The notes under the pieces were generated by a model. The model did not search any database. It had not been told where the DNA came from and worked only from the letters and a program-made list of their open reading frames with translations. Below are positions 14,170 to 21,077 of a stretch of DNA of 21,077 nucleotides, piece after piece; the first letter of the stretch is position 1; each line of letters starts with the position of its first letter. Origin of the DNA: Syntrophorhabdaceae bacterium PtaU1.Bin034 (lineage in GTDB: Bacteria; Desulfobacterota_G; Syntrophorhabdia; Syntrophorhabdales; WCHB1-27); assembly GCA_002067405.1 (NCBI GenBank), contig MVRP01000060.1, positions 1 through 21,077 of the forward strand, read 5' to 3'. Both the position numbers and the translations under genes were made by a program.

Positions 14170-16659
14170 TCATGTGCGCGTAATTCGCAGCGCATTGACG
14201 ATGACGGTAAGACTGCTGGCGAACATCGCGAGGACGGCAACGAGCGGATTCAGGAGACCGGTGGCTGCCACGGGTATGGCTACCATATTGTAGATGAAGG
14301 CGAAGGCGAGGTTCTGGCGGATTGACCGGACCGACAGGGACGCAATGGCGAAAGCATCCTTGATTGTGGCGACCCTGCCGGAGACCAGCACGAGATCGGC
14401 TGCCCTTTCCATCAGGGAATATCCCGTGCCAAAGGCGATGCCCACATTTGCGCGGGCGAGCGCGGCTGCGTCATTGACCCCGTCGCCGACCACGGCTACT
14501 TTTCGGCCGTCTTTCAAAAGACTCCCGACTCTCTCCGCCTTATCCGAAGGAAGCATCTCGCCCGAGAAGTTCTCTATGGAGAGGGACCGGGCGACTGCTT
14601 CTGTTGTCCCCTTCCCGTCTCCCGATAAGAGAACCGGCGTGATCCCCCGGTTTCTGAGCCACCGGACAAGCTCCGCAGCCTCCGTCCTGATCTGGTCCCC
14701 GAAGACGAGGAAACCTTTGACCGCGCCGTTCCATCCGAAAAAGACTGTGGTCATTCCGGCCTGTTCCCGGGACCTTGCGCTTTCGTCAAGGGAAACGGGC
14801 AGAGGTGCAGCCAGGTCAGCGACGAGCCGTCTGTTGCCGACAAATACCTTCCTGCCGCCTACGTCCCCGGTAATGCCCCGACCCGCATGCTCCTGCATGC
14901 TGGAGGCCTTCGGAACTGCGAGGTCGAGGGCTTTGCTGCGACGCAGGATTTCCCGCGCAAGAAGGTGAGGGGACGCCTCTTCGATGGCGGCCAACAAAGG
15001 CAAAGCCTCGTTTTCATCGCTTTCGGCGGAGACCATGTGATCGTATGCAAAGCGCCCCTCTGTGATTGTGCCCGTCTTATCGAGGACAATCGTGTCGATG
15101 GAGGGGAGTTGGTCGAGGGCGCGGCTGTTCCTCACAATGATGCCCTTCTTCCGCGCGAGGCCCGTCACCGCCATTCTGACGAGCGGCACCGCAATCCCCA
15201 CCGCACAGGGGCATGAGATGAGGAGCATGGTAAGACATCGGAAAAAAATCTCCCATGCCGGAAGACCGAAGAGATACAGAACGCACGCGGTGAGCGCGGT
15301 CGCCGCCATGAGCCCCGGCACCAGTGCGCGGCTGAACGAATCCGCCGCGTCTTCGCCGACCTGCTTGCTTTCGAGGCCGTCAAGCATGAGGTCGGTCATG
15401 CGGCGCAGGTAGCTCTCCTTCGCACCCCGGCTCACCGAAACCTCGATCTCTCCGGCCAGGAGCATGGAGCCGGCCAGTACCTCTTCCGGCCAGGCCCTTG
15501 AAACCGGTTTCGGCTCACCCGTCAGCACCGATTGGTCGAGAAGGGCCTTTCCCTTCAGTATCAGGCCGTCGAGAGGTATTCGCTCTCCCTTTTGCACAAG
15601 GACGACATCGCCGGCTCGTGCAGCTTCCGCCTTCACCCACCGTTCCCTGCCGTCTTGAAGAAGCCTGGCCTTCTGCGTGCCCAGTTCGTCGAGCCCCATA
15701 CCCGCAAGGACCCGGTGACGGGCCTTCATCTCGATAAAACGTCCGAGAAGGACAATGGTGACGAGCATGGCAGCCGTGTCGAAATAGAGATGGACACTGC
15801 CCCGCAGCATCTCCGCCAGACTGTAAAAGAAAGCGGACAACGTGCTGATGGCGATGAGGGTATCCATGGAGATTCTCTTGAATCTGAAACCCGTCCAGGC
15901 GCTGCGAAGGATGGGCATGCCGCCGTAAAAGATCACCGGCAGGGTCATGAGGAGAAGGGGATAGGAAAGATAGGCGACGATAGTGGGGCCGAGATCGCGG
16001 AAAAGACCGGAATAGACGGCCCAGGAGAGCATCATACCGTTCATGGCGAAGATGGCGGAAATACCGAGACGGAGGTGCAGGTCGCGTTGCTGTCTTTGCT
16101 GTTCGGGCTCATCCTCGGGCGACGAGACGCTATAGCCGAGCTTCGCCACAGTCGATCTGATTTCGGCAGGGGTGATGACGTGGGGGAGATATCCGAGCCT
16201 GGCAGTATCGGCGAGGAACGTCACCCGCGGCCGGATGATACCCTTTTTCCTTCTCAGCACCTCCTCGATAAGCCACGCGCATGCAGGACACCACATATTG
16301 TTCACGCGGAGGGTAAGCTCAAGGGCAGGGATCGGGTCGTCCTGAAGCGGTGCCTCGTTTTCTTCCGGATTCCCGTTTGTGCCTGAAGGGATGATGCCTG
16401 CCTGGAGACAGGCCCGGTAGAGGTCCGTTTTCTGAAAATCGGCAGGGAGAGACCCGGTGGCAGCTGAAAGCACGGCGTAGACCTGGCGACAGCCGGGACA
16501 GCAGAAGCGCAGGCCTTTCTTTCCGGAGTCTCCTCTTGCCTTACCGGAAGGGACCGGAAGGCCGCAGAGGTCGCACCTCGGTGATTCCCGGTCGTCGACA
16601 AAAGGCATACCTTGTTCAGGGACAGGGATAGGGACAAGATCAGACAAGGCGGTTCGCAC
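14170..16659 (-). CDS. ccoI: Copper-translocating P1B-type ATPase for cbb3 oxidase assembly (CcoI/FixI)
   Basis: The protein has 829 residues from the GTG at 16659 (a TTG at 16647 or ATG at 16608 are possible alternatives). An N-terminal cysteine domain (Cys29/32 and Cys53/54/57) precedes a heavy-metal domain with CPAC (124-127). About eight membrane helices follow, with the transport motif CPC (483-485), TGE (380-382), phosphorylation site Asp527 in DKTGT and GDGVND (725-730). It exports copper across the membrane for insertion into the CcoN CuB site. The usual SxHPL motif reads SPHLL (563-567), with Leu in place of the conserved Pro. It overlaps the preceding gene by 20 nt and is the last gene of the oxidase operon. 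Confidence 0.93.
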   Translation of the reverse strand: MRTALSDLVPIPVPEQGMPFVDDRESPRCDLCGLPVPSGKARGDSGKKGLRFCCPGCRQVYAVLSAATGSLPADFQKTDLYRACLQAGIIPSGTNGNPEENEAPLQDDPIPALELTLRVNNMWCPACAWLIEEVLRRKKGIIRPRVTFLADTARLGYLPHVITPAEIRSTVAKLGYSVSSPEDEPEQQRQQRDLHLRLGISAIFAMNGMMLSWAVYSGLFRDLGPTIVAYLSYPLLLMTLPVIFYGGMPILRSAWTGFRFKRISMDTLIAISTLSAFFYSLAEMLRGSVHLYFDTAAMLVTIVLLGRFIEMKARHRVLAGMGLDELGTQKARLLQDGRERWVKAEAARAGDVVLVQKGERIPLDGLILKGKALLDQSVLTGEPKPVSRAWPEEVLAGSMLLAGEIEVSVSRGAKESYLRRMTDLMLDGLESKQVGEDAADSFSRALVPGLMAATALTACVLYLFGLPAWEIFFRCLTMLLISCPCAVGIAVPLVRMAVTGLARKKGIIVRNSRALDQLPSIDTIVLDKTGTITEGRFAYDHMVSAESDENEALPLLAAIEEASPHLLAREILRRSKALDLAVPKASSMQEHAGRGITGDVGGRKVFVGNRRLVADLAAPLPVSLDESARSREQAGMTTVFFGWNGAVKGFLVFGDQIRTEAAELVRWLRNRGITPVLLSGDGKGTTEAVARSLSIENFSGEMLPSDKAERVGSLLKDGRKVAVVGDGVNDAAALARANVGIAFGTGYSLMERAADLVLVSGRVATIKDAFAIASLSVRSIRQNLAFAFIYNMVAIPVAATGLLNPLVAVLAMFASSLTVIVNALRITRT

Positions 16660-17350
16660 CTTTCCAGATCAGAATAAAGCCCATGATGATCACCGAGACT
16701 GCTGCCAACCGCTCACCGGCGAGCCTCATCCTGACCGTGAGATAAGAGGCGAAGAAGCCGGTAAAGAGGAGGGCGGGCGTGGTGCCGAGACCGAAGGAAG
16801 CCATAAGCGAAAGGCCGGTTAGGGCGTTTCCCGTGGTGGCCGCCCTCGCAGCTACTCCCCATGAGAGCATGCACGGCAGGAACCCGGCAGCGAATCCGAG
16901 CAGCAACCTGGAACCGGTGGTCGTTGAGCGCAGCAAAGCCGCCACGGCTTTCCCGAAAAAGGATGTGCCTGAGGAGGGGGAAATTCCGTTAACCAGTAGC
17001 GATGACGGGAAGGCGCGCAGGAGGACAAGACCCAGGACTACCATCGCGGAACCCCCGGCGAGCGAAAGGATGCTCCCCGCGGCCCGGAAGGAGCCGGCAG
17101 AAGCTGCGAGAGAGACGAGACTCGCCACAACAGCACCTGTTAGGGCATAAGCTGCTATCCGGCCTGCATGGAACGCAGCATGGTAGCGGAGAAGCGCCCG
17201 GGAACGAAGCCCGGCGGCCTCTTTTCGCGGTTCCGGAACCTCCCCCCGGAGGTGCAACGCATAGGCAACGACAAGGGGGCCGCACATGCCGAGGCAATGG
17301 AGGCTCCCGGTCAGGCCGGTAAAAAAAGCCCACACGACATCGATGATCAT
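16640..17350 (-). CDS. Sulfite exporter TauE/SafE- or DsbD-like membrane protein of the cbb3 cluster
   Basis: The 236-residue polytopic protein begins MIIDVVWAFFTGLTGSLHCLGMCGP. The His18-Cys19...Cys23 motif in the first helix is typical of the TauE/UreH-like (DsbD_2) family found beside cco genes. A second half has LGFAAGFLPCMLSWGVAA, giving a pseudo-repeat with about six helices. The start is fixed by the ATGA overlap with the upstream cytochrome gene at 17347-17350. Position before ccoI points to copper or thiol handling during oxidase assembly. The exact reaction is not established from sequence. Confidence 0.8.
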   Translation of the reverse strand: MIIDVVWAFFTGLTGSLHCLGMCGPLVVAYALHLRGEVPEPRKEAAGLRSRALLRYHAAFHAGRIAAYALTGAVVASLVSLAASAGSFRAAGSILSLAGGSAMVVLGLVLLRAFPSSLLVNGISPSSGTSFFGKAVAALLRSTTTGSRLLLGFAAGFLPCMLSWGVAARAATTGNALTGLSLMASFGLGTTPALLFTGFFASYLTVRMRLAGERLAAVSVIIMGFILIWKGANRLV

Positions 17351-17850
17351 GGAGCGGCCTGCTTCCTTGATTTGATAAAGGTAATGACCGACCACGTCTC
17401 TTCTGCAGAAACCGTGGAGAAGAGCTTCGGGTGTCTTCTGAACCCCTGTCGTATTCTCGTGTAAATAATCCCCTCATTCTGAGAGAGGAGAGCCGCTGAA
17501 CCGAGGTCGGCCGGTAACGGGGAGAAGCTTTGGCCCACCACGCCGTTGCCGTCGAGCTTTGGGCCGTGGCACTGCGTGCAATAGTAATCGTAGGCGAGAC
17601 GGCCCTGTTCCACGGTTTCCTTCGTCACGGGCAAAGGGTTTTTGAGACTCTCGGGACGTGCCGAAACCAACACATTGTAGCCCTCCGATGTCGGCGTAGA
17701 ACGCCCGTCTATGCGCATTGCCTTCCGCTCGTATGTCTTTACCGATTCCTGTTCGAACATGCGCCCGTAGTCGCAGCCGAACAAAGGGAGGAGCGCGAAG
17801 ACCGGCAAACAGGCGAAGACGAGGTATCTCTTTATGACCGTTTTACTCAT
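17347..17850 (-). CDS. Monohaem cytochrome c lipoprotein
   Basis: The 167-residue protein has a lipoprotein signal (hydrophobic 8-25, lipobox LFGC with Cys26). It has one haem c site, CTQCHG (Cys91, Cys94, His95), followed by DGNG. No methionine occurs after the haem motif. Where related domains have a Met-Pro ligand motif, this one has RRHPKLF with His140, so the sixth ligand may be histidine or missing. It is probably periplasmic and membrane-anchored, passing electrons to the oxidase. The ATG at 17850 overlaps the previous stop (TGATG), and the stop overlaps the next start (ATGA), so it lies firmly within the operon. Confidence 0.85.
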   Translation of the reverse strand: MSKTVIKRYLVFACLPVFALLPLFGCDYGRMFEQESVKTYERKAMRIDGRSTPTSEGYNVLVSARPESLKNPLPVTKETVEQGRLAYDYYCTQCHGPKLDGNGVVGQSFSPLPADLGSAALLSQNEGIIYTRIRQGFRRHPKLFSTVSAEETWSVITFIKSRKQAAP

Positions 17851-18143
17851 CACTGTTGATGTTCCCCTTGGAAAGCGTCTGCCCGGGAAGGACGTCCGGC
17901 GACATGCTGCTCCTCGGGCACCGCCATCCCGTTACCCGAGAACGTGGAATATTCGGATTTTCCCGGTGTATCCTCGACAACCCCGAAATCCCACGCGGGC
18001 ACCCCCTTGTCTCCAATAACTAAGAATATGATAAGGCCGTAGATGGCAAAAGCCAACGATACGCCGCATACCAGGAGCCACAGTATCAAACTGCCCTTCC
18101 GCTCTCTCCCTTTTCCTGCCGAAGGCATCTCGTGTATGCTCAT
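17850..18143 (-). CDS. Small single-pass membrane protein of the cbb3 operon
   Basis: The 97-residue protein starts at 18143 after GGAGAGG. A short basic N-terminus (KGRERKG) is followed by one membrane helix (about residues 23-45), then a soluble tail rich in charged and polar residues. No cysteine pair or haem motif is present in the tail. I recognise no family. Size and position suggest an accessory subunit or CcoH-like assembly protein, but this is inferred from context only. Confidence 0.65.
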   Translation of the reverse strand: MSIHEMPSAGKGRERKGSLILWLLVCGVSLAFAIYGLIIFLVIGDKGVPAWDFGVVEDTPGKSEYSTFSGNGMAVPEEQHVAGRPSRADAFQGEHQQ

Positions 18144-18165
18144 GATCGAGCCTCTCCGGTTTTGG

Positions 18166-18366
18166 TCATAGCGCGCCCCCGGGAAGGGCGACAAAGACGA
18201 TATAACAAAGCGCCCAGACTGCAAAGCCGATATAAAGGAGAACGAGGATCGCCGGTACCGGCCGGGACCGATGCCGAAAGGCGGCATAGATCGACAATGC
18301 GCCAATAAAGCCGAGAAATAAAGCAAGGAGAAGATGTTGATAATCCAAAAGAGGGAAGAGCCTCAT
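18166..18366 (-). CDS. Small two-helix membrane protein of the cbb3 operon
   Basis: The 66-residue protein has two predicted membrane helices (about 10-28 and 37-61) joined by the basic turn RHRSRP. Its ATG overlaps the stop of the CcoS-like gene (ATGA), and it ends 22 nt before the next gene, so it is cotranslated with the oxidase. It is too short for CcoQ to be assigned with confidence. Function is unknown, perhaps an accessory subunit. Confidence 0.65.
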   Translation of the reverse strand: MRLFPLLDYQHLLLALFLGFIGALSIYAAFRHRSRPVPAILVLLYIGFAVWALCYIVFVALPGGAL

Positions 18367-18641
18367 AGGCCGCCTCCCGAATTTTTCAGAATTACGACAA
18401 GGATGGTGACAAGAAGACCGGTGGTGCCTAGGGCGAGAACGGCAAGCATGGCAATTGCCTCTCTGCCGGAGCCGCGCAGCTTTGCTCCCCCGCAGGATGG
18501 GGTTGATTCACCGCGAAGGGGGAGATAGCGGGCCCGCTCCTGATCGTTGAACTGTCTGTTCCGGTAAGCCCAAAAGAACCCTCCGATGCTTGCCCACAGG
18601 CTGAGCACGATGAGAAGTGCCCAAAAGGGATAGTATGCCAT
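18363..18641 (-). CDS. ccoS: CcoS-like cbb3 oxidase maturation protein with an extra helix
   Basis: The 92-residue protein opens with a membrane helix (5-21) followed by FFWAYRNRQFNDQERARYLPL (residues 22-42). That resembles the CcoS pattern of a Trp followed by (G/R)Q(F/Y)xD and a terminal acidic region. CcoS is needed for cofactor insertion into cbb3 oxidase. Typical CcoS ends soon after this motif. Here a Cys/Gly linker and a second membrane helix (63-86) follow, so it is an extended or fused version. It begins one base after the ccoO-ccoP stop. Confidence 0.6.
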   Translation of the reverse strand: MAYYPFWALLIVLSLWASIGGFFWAYRNRQFNDQERARYLPLRGESTPSCGGAKLRGSGREAIAMLAVLALGTTGLLVTILVVILKNSGGGL

Positions 18642-18642
18642 C

Positions 18643-19596
18643 TTATTTCACTCCTTTGCCGGACGGCGTTAGGTAGGCTGCGTCTATTCCGCGTGGCGGC
18701 CGGTGGGCATCGGTCTCACCGATGAAGGTGACGGCAACATAGTTTCCCACGTCCCATATCTTCTCCGATTCCAGCTCTCTCTTGAAGTAAGGCATGGCGG
18801 TCCCCGTAATTCCGTTCATTATCTGGTAGTAGAGTATCCCCCCCGAAATGTCCCTCCCTTTCAGGATCGTGAAGTTAAGGGGCGGCGGATGAAGGTACGG
18901 CTGGGCCGGGCCCATGCCGTCGCCGATGGGGCCGTGGCAGCCCATGCAGTGGCTCTGGTAAATGCGGTGCCCCCGTGCGAGACCGGCTTCGGTGGTGGGA
19001 TAGGGATTGGGCAAGGTACGCCACGCCTCGGGTATCATGGAATGAAGCCAGCCGACGTTCTTCTCCGGTCCTGCCTCATAGGCCTCGATCGATTTTGCCT
19101 TCCATTCCCGTTGCCGCGTCATCCGCCCGTCGGCGTCCTTGAATCCCAGAGACTGTTTGTACGCGATGAGTGCCTTGATCCGCTCGTTCCCAAGGTGGGC
19201 AAAGGCGGGCATGATCGATTCGGGCCTCACCGACCGGGGATTGATGTAGTGGGCGAGGTGCCAATCGTCGGGGTGCTCTCCACCCTCCTGCGACAGGTCC
19301 GGCCCTGTCCTTTCGGAGCCGAGCAGGTGAGGCTGCTCTGCCACGTAGTCACCCGAACGGGCAACCCGCTCAGCCCCGAGGCCCCAGTCTATGTTTCGTA
19401 TGAACTGCGTATGACAGTAGGTGCAGCCGTTTGCCACGTAAACCTCCCGCCCCTTCGCTTCGAGAGCCGACCGTGGCCGGAAGATGTCGGAAGGCGTTTC
19501 GCTGATCGTCCACCAGGGAAGCATCACGGTAACAAATAATACGGATGCAAGGATGATGATCCCGCCGTAAAAAAGAAGCTTGGGGGTGACGTTCAT
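18643..19596 (-). CDS. ccoO: cbb3 oxidase dihaem cytochrome c subunit, CcoO-CcoP fusion
   Basis: The 317-residue protein has one N-terminal membrane helix (about 8-30). A CcoO domain has haem site CTYCH (Cys58, Cys61, His62) and the CcoO segment GSERTGPDLSQEGG...PRSVRPESIMPAF (Met129 as axial ligand). After a linker, a second c-type domain has CMGCH (Cys217, Cys220, His221) and Met268 in GTAMPY, resembling one domain of CcoP. One polypeptide thus replaces the usual separate CcoO and dihaem CcoP. It passes electrons from periplasmic donors to the CcoN haems. ATGA overlap with ccoN at 19593-19596. Confidence 0.93.
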   Translation of the reverse strand: MNVTPKLLFYGGIIILASVLFVTVMLPWWTISETPSDIFRPRSALEAKGREVYVANGCTYCHTQFIRNIDWGLGAERVARSGDYVAEQPHLLGSERTGPDLSQEGGEHPDDWHLAHYINPRSVRPESIMPAFAHLGNERIKALIAYKQSLGFKDADGRMTRQREWKAKSIEAYEAGPEKNVGWLHSMIPEAWRTLPNPYPTTEAGLARGHRIYQSHCMGCHGPIGDGMGPAQPYLHPPPLNFTILKGRDISGGILYYQIMNGITGTAMPYFKRELESEKIWDVGNYVAVTFIGETDAHRPPRGIDAAYLTPSGKGVK

Positions 19597-20975
19597 GGCA
19601 CCTCCTCCCCCGTCTTTTTACCGTAGAGGCTGCGGGCAATATTGTAGAGGCCCATTGCCGCCGCCGCTGATATGAGGACACCGAAGCCGACGCGCCACAC
19701 CCAATAGACGTGGAGCTCGGGAAGCACCCTGTACACGTCGTTCCCCGAAAGCCACGCACTGCCCTGGATGAGGCCGGCAATGGTGAGGACCGCAAAGAAG
19801 CCGGCAAGACCCACAAGAAGAAGCCAGTACTGGATATCGGCGAGCCTTTTGCTGTAGAGTGGCCTCCCGGTAATGCGCGGAACGACAAAGTAGATGCCGC
19901 CGAGGCCGATAAAGCCGGAGAAGCCGAGCACCGCGATGTGGGAATGGGCGACTACCCAGTTTGTCAGATGGGTGACGCGTTGCACGGAGGGAAGGGACTG
20001 AAAGGGCCCCTGAAGGCAGACGAGAAGATACCACACGAGGCCGGCAAAGATCAGTTTCGCTCCGATATCTTCATGAAGCCGGTCGAGACGGCCTTTCATG
20101 GTCAGCCACAGGTTGACGAGAACCGTTGTCACCGGAATGAGCATGCCGATGCTGCCGACGATCGAGATGATTTTAAGCCACGTGGGTGCAGGTGTCTGGA
20201 GGAGGTGATGGGTCCCGATATGCGGATAAAACATGAGGATCGTCCAAAAACCGACAAGGGACAGGGCGTGACTGAACAGGGGAGCGCCGGTCGCAACGGG
20301 GACAATATAGTAAGCAAGGCCGACGGCGAGAGGCGTGAGAAAGAGACCCACGATACCGTGGCCGTAAAACCACGCGAGTATGCCGTCAGGCATGCCCTTG
20401 ATGGCCCCGGTCGCCGGATTCCACACGGCGTTACCGAAAAAGTAGATGAAAAAGGAGAACACCAGGGCGCCGAGGGCATACCAGACGGAAACATAAAGCA
20501 GCTCTTCCTCGCGGCGCGATACGGTCGCAACGAGGTTGAAAAAAAAGATGGCGAGGCTCAGCAAGACCATCATGTCCACGGGCCATATCCACTCGGCATA
20601 TTCCCGGCTCTGGGTGTAGCCGAGGGCGAGCGTCACCGTCCCTGTGGCGACAGCAAGGTTCCATATCCAAAGGGCAATACGGGCGGCCGCAGGGCGGTAA
20701 AGAGCCGCACGGACGAGGCGGGGCACAAAGTAATGGACCGCGCCGATCAGGGCGGAACCGACGAAGCCGAAGATCATCATGTTCGTATGGATCGGCCGGA
20801 GACGGCCGAATGAAAGCCATGAGACGTCCCGGTAAAGGGCAAGGTCAGGCGCCACCATCGACGCGGCGAGAAGCAACCCGGCAAGGGTGGCGAGGAAGAA
20901 CCAGCAGGCGGAGGAGAAGAAGAAGCCCGCAACTGCCTGGTATTCCTTATCGAGTCTCATCAATCCATTCGCCAT
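19593..20975 (-). CDS. ccoN: cbb3-type cytochrome c oxidase catalytic subunit I
   Basis: The 460-residue protein has about twelve membrane helices and the full ligand set of cbb3 oxidases. Low-spin haem b ligands are His63 (RPIHTNMM) and His346. CuB ligands are His206 (WFYGHGIVG), His256 and His257 (GTHHLL), and haem b3 is bound by His344 (AHSHIAVLG). Tyr250 is placed where the cbb3 active-site tyrosine cross-links to the first CuB histidine. Glu125/Glu128 (REYAEW) match a conserved acidic pair. It reduces oxygen to water with high affinity. The ATG follows AGGTGAA. A palindromic repeat lies right before the ribosome-binding site, and no promoter is visible inside the window. Confidence 0.95.
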   Translation of the reverse strand: MANGLMRLDKEYQAVAGFFFSSACWFFLATLAGLLLAASMVAPDLALYRDVSWLSFGRLRPIHTNMMIFGFVGSALIGAVHYFVPRLVRAALYRPAAARIALWIWNLAVATGTVTLALGYTQSREYAEWIWPVDMMVLLSLAIFFFNLVATVSRREEELLYVSVWYALGALVFSFFIYFFGNAVWNPATGAIKGMPDGILAWFYGHGIVGLFLTPLAVGLAYYIVPVATGAPLFSHALSLVGFWTILMFYPHIGTHHLLQTPAPTWLKIISIVGSIGMLIPVTTVLVNLWLTMKGRLDRLHEDIGAKLIFAGLVWYLLVCLQGPFQSLPSVQRVTHLTNWVVAHSHIAVLGFSGFIGLGGIYFVVPRITGRPLYSKRLADIQYWLLLVGLAGFFAVLTIAGLIQGSAWLSGNDVYRVLPELHVYWVWRVGFGVLISAAAAMGLYNIARSLYGKKTGEEVP

Positions 20976-20986
20976 CGCTTCACCTG

Positions 20987-21064
20987 TTGCTGAAGCAGAG
21001 GGGCGGAGGGGCGGAGGAAAAAATGCTTGTTCACCGTTGCCCCTCAGCTCCTCTGCTTCAGCAA
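20987..21064. repeat. Copy 2 of the dispersed palindromic repeat, directly upstream of ccoN
   Basis: Perfect 15-bp inverted arms TTGCTGAAGCAGAGG (20987-21001) and CCTCTGCTTCAGCAA (21050-21064) extend inward as an imperfect stem of about 30 bp around an AT-rich centre. The 26-nt core at 21020-21045 is identical to 4254-4279. It ends next to the ccoN ribosome-binding site, so the hairpin would sit in or before the ccoN 5' untranslated region. It may affect ccoN expression or be a MITE/REP-like element. Confidence 0.7.
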
Positions 21065-21077
21065 TAAAGTCTCCCCT

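Overview
The window reads as part of a chromosome from a Gram-negative, anaerobic to microaerobic respiring bacterium. The evidence is an outer-membrane beta-barrel porin with a signal peptide, a lipoprotein cytochrome c, a cbb3-type oxidase operon with its copper-loading genes, and succinate dehydrogenase/fumarase genes. The mix (amt-glnK with a porin, RNA-antitermination control, a fused CcoO-CcoP) suggests a Desulfobacterota-like (former Deltaproteobacteria) lineage. That placement is inference from gene content, not from a marker gene. No rRNA, tRNA, CRISPR array, transposase or phage gene was seen.

Region 1 (1-5710, all on the minus strand) is a nitrogen-acquisition and regulation block. 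In transcription order it holds a GAF-GAF-ANTAR antiterminator protein, a small sigma-70-family factor, an outer-membrane porin of the TorF/Gcw_chp type, the ammonium transporter amtB and the PII protein glnK. Two near-consensus sigma-70 promoters drive the ANTAR gene and the sigma gene. The most striking content is non-coding. The sigma-gene leader starts with a perfect hairpin whose hexaloop carries A1 and G4, the hallmark of ANTAR targets. A second hexaloop hairpin follows, and its 3' arm overlaps a strong intrinsic terminator. A related leader sits between the sigma gene and the porin, followed by two tandem terminators. A third, truncated by the window edge, lies just after glnK. Together they look like an ANTAR antitermination regulon encoded next to its own regulator.

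Region 2 (5712-14136) is central carbon metabolism. A minus-strand operon runs fumC-sdhA-sdhB-aldehyde dehydrogenase, with no membrane-anchor gene beside sdhAB. Divergent from fumC on the plus strand is a small FAD/NAD(P) oxidoreductase. Convergent with that is a catabolic-type acetolactate synthase, preceded by an attenuator-like hairpin with a T-run. A 59-residue zinc-ribbon protein is encoded divergently from the synthase.

Region 3 (14170-20975, minus strand) is a tightly overlapping cbb3 oxidase operon. Its order is ccoN, a ccoO-ccoP fusion, a CcoS-like protein, two small membrane proteins, a lipoprotein cytochrome c, a TauE/DsbD-like membrane protein and the copper ATPase CcoI. A palindromic dispersed repeat at the right edge, immediately upstream of ccoN, recurs downstream of the ANTAR gene about 17 kb away.

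How it fits together: the ANTAR protein, acting through leader RNAs and possibly through the sigma factor, would couple an unknown GAF-sensed signal to ammonium uptake (porin, AmtB, GlnK). The remaining genes supply fumarate/succinate interconversion, aldehyde oxidation and microaerobic respiration.
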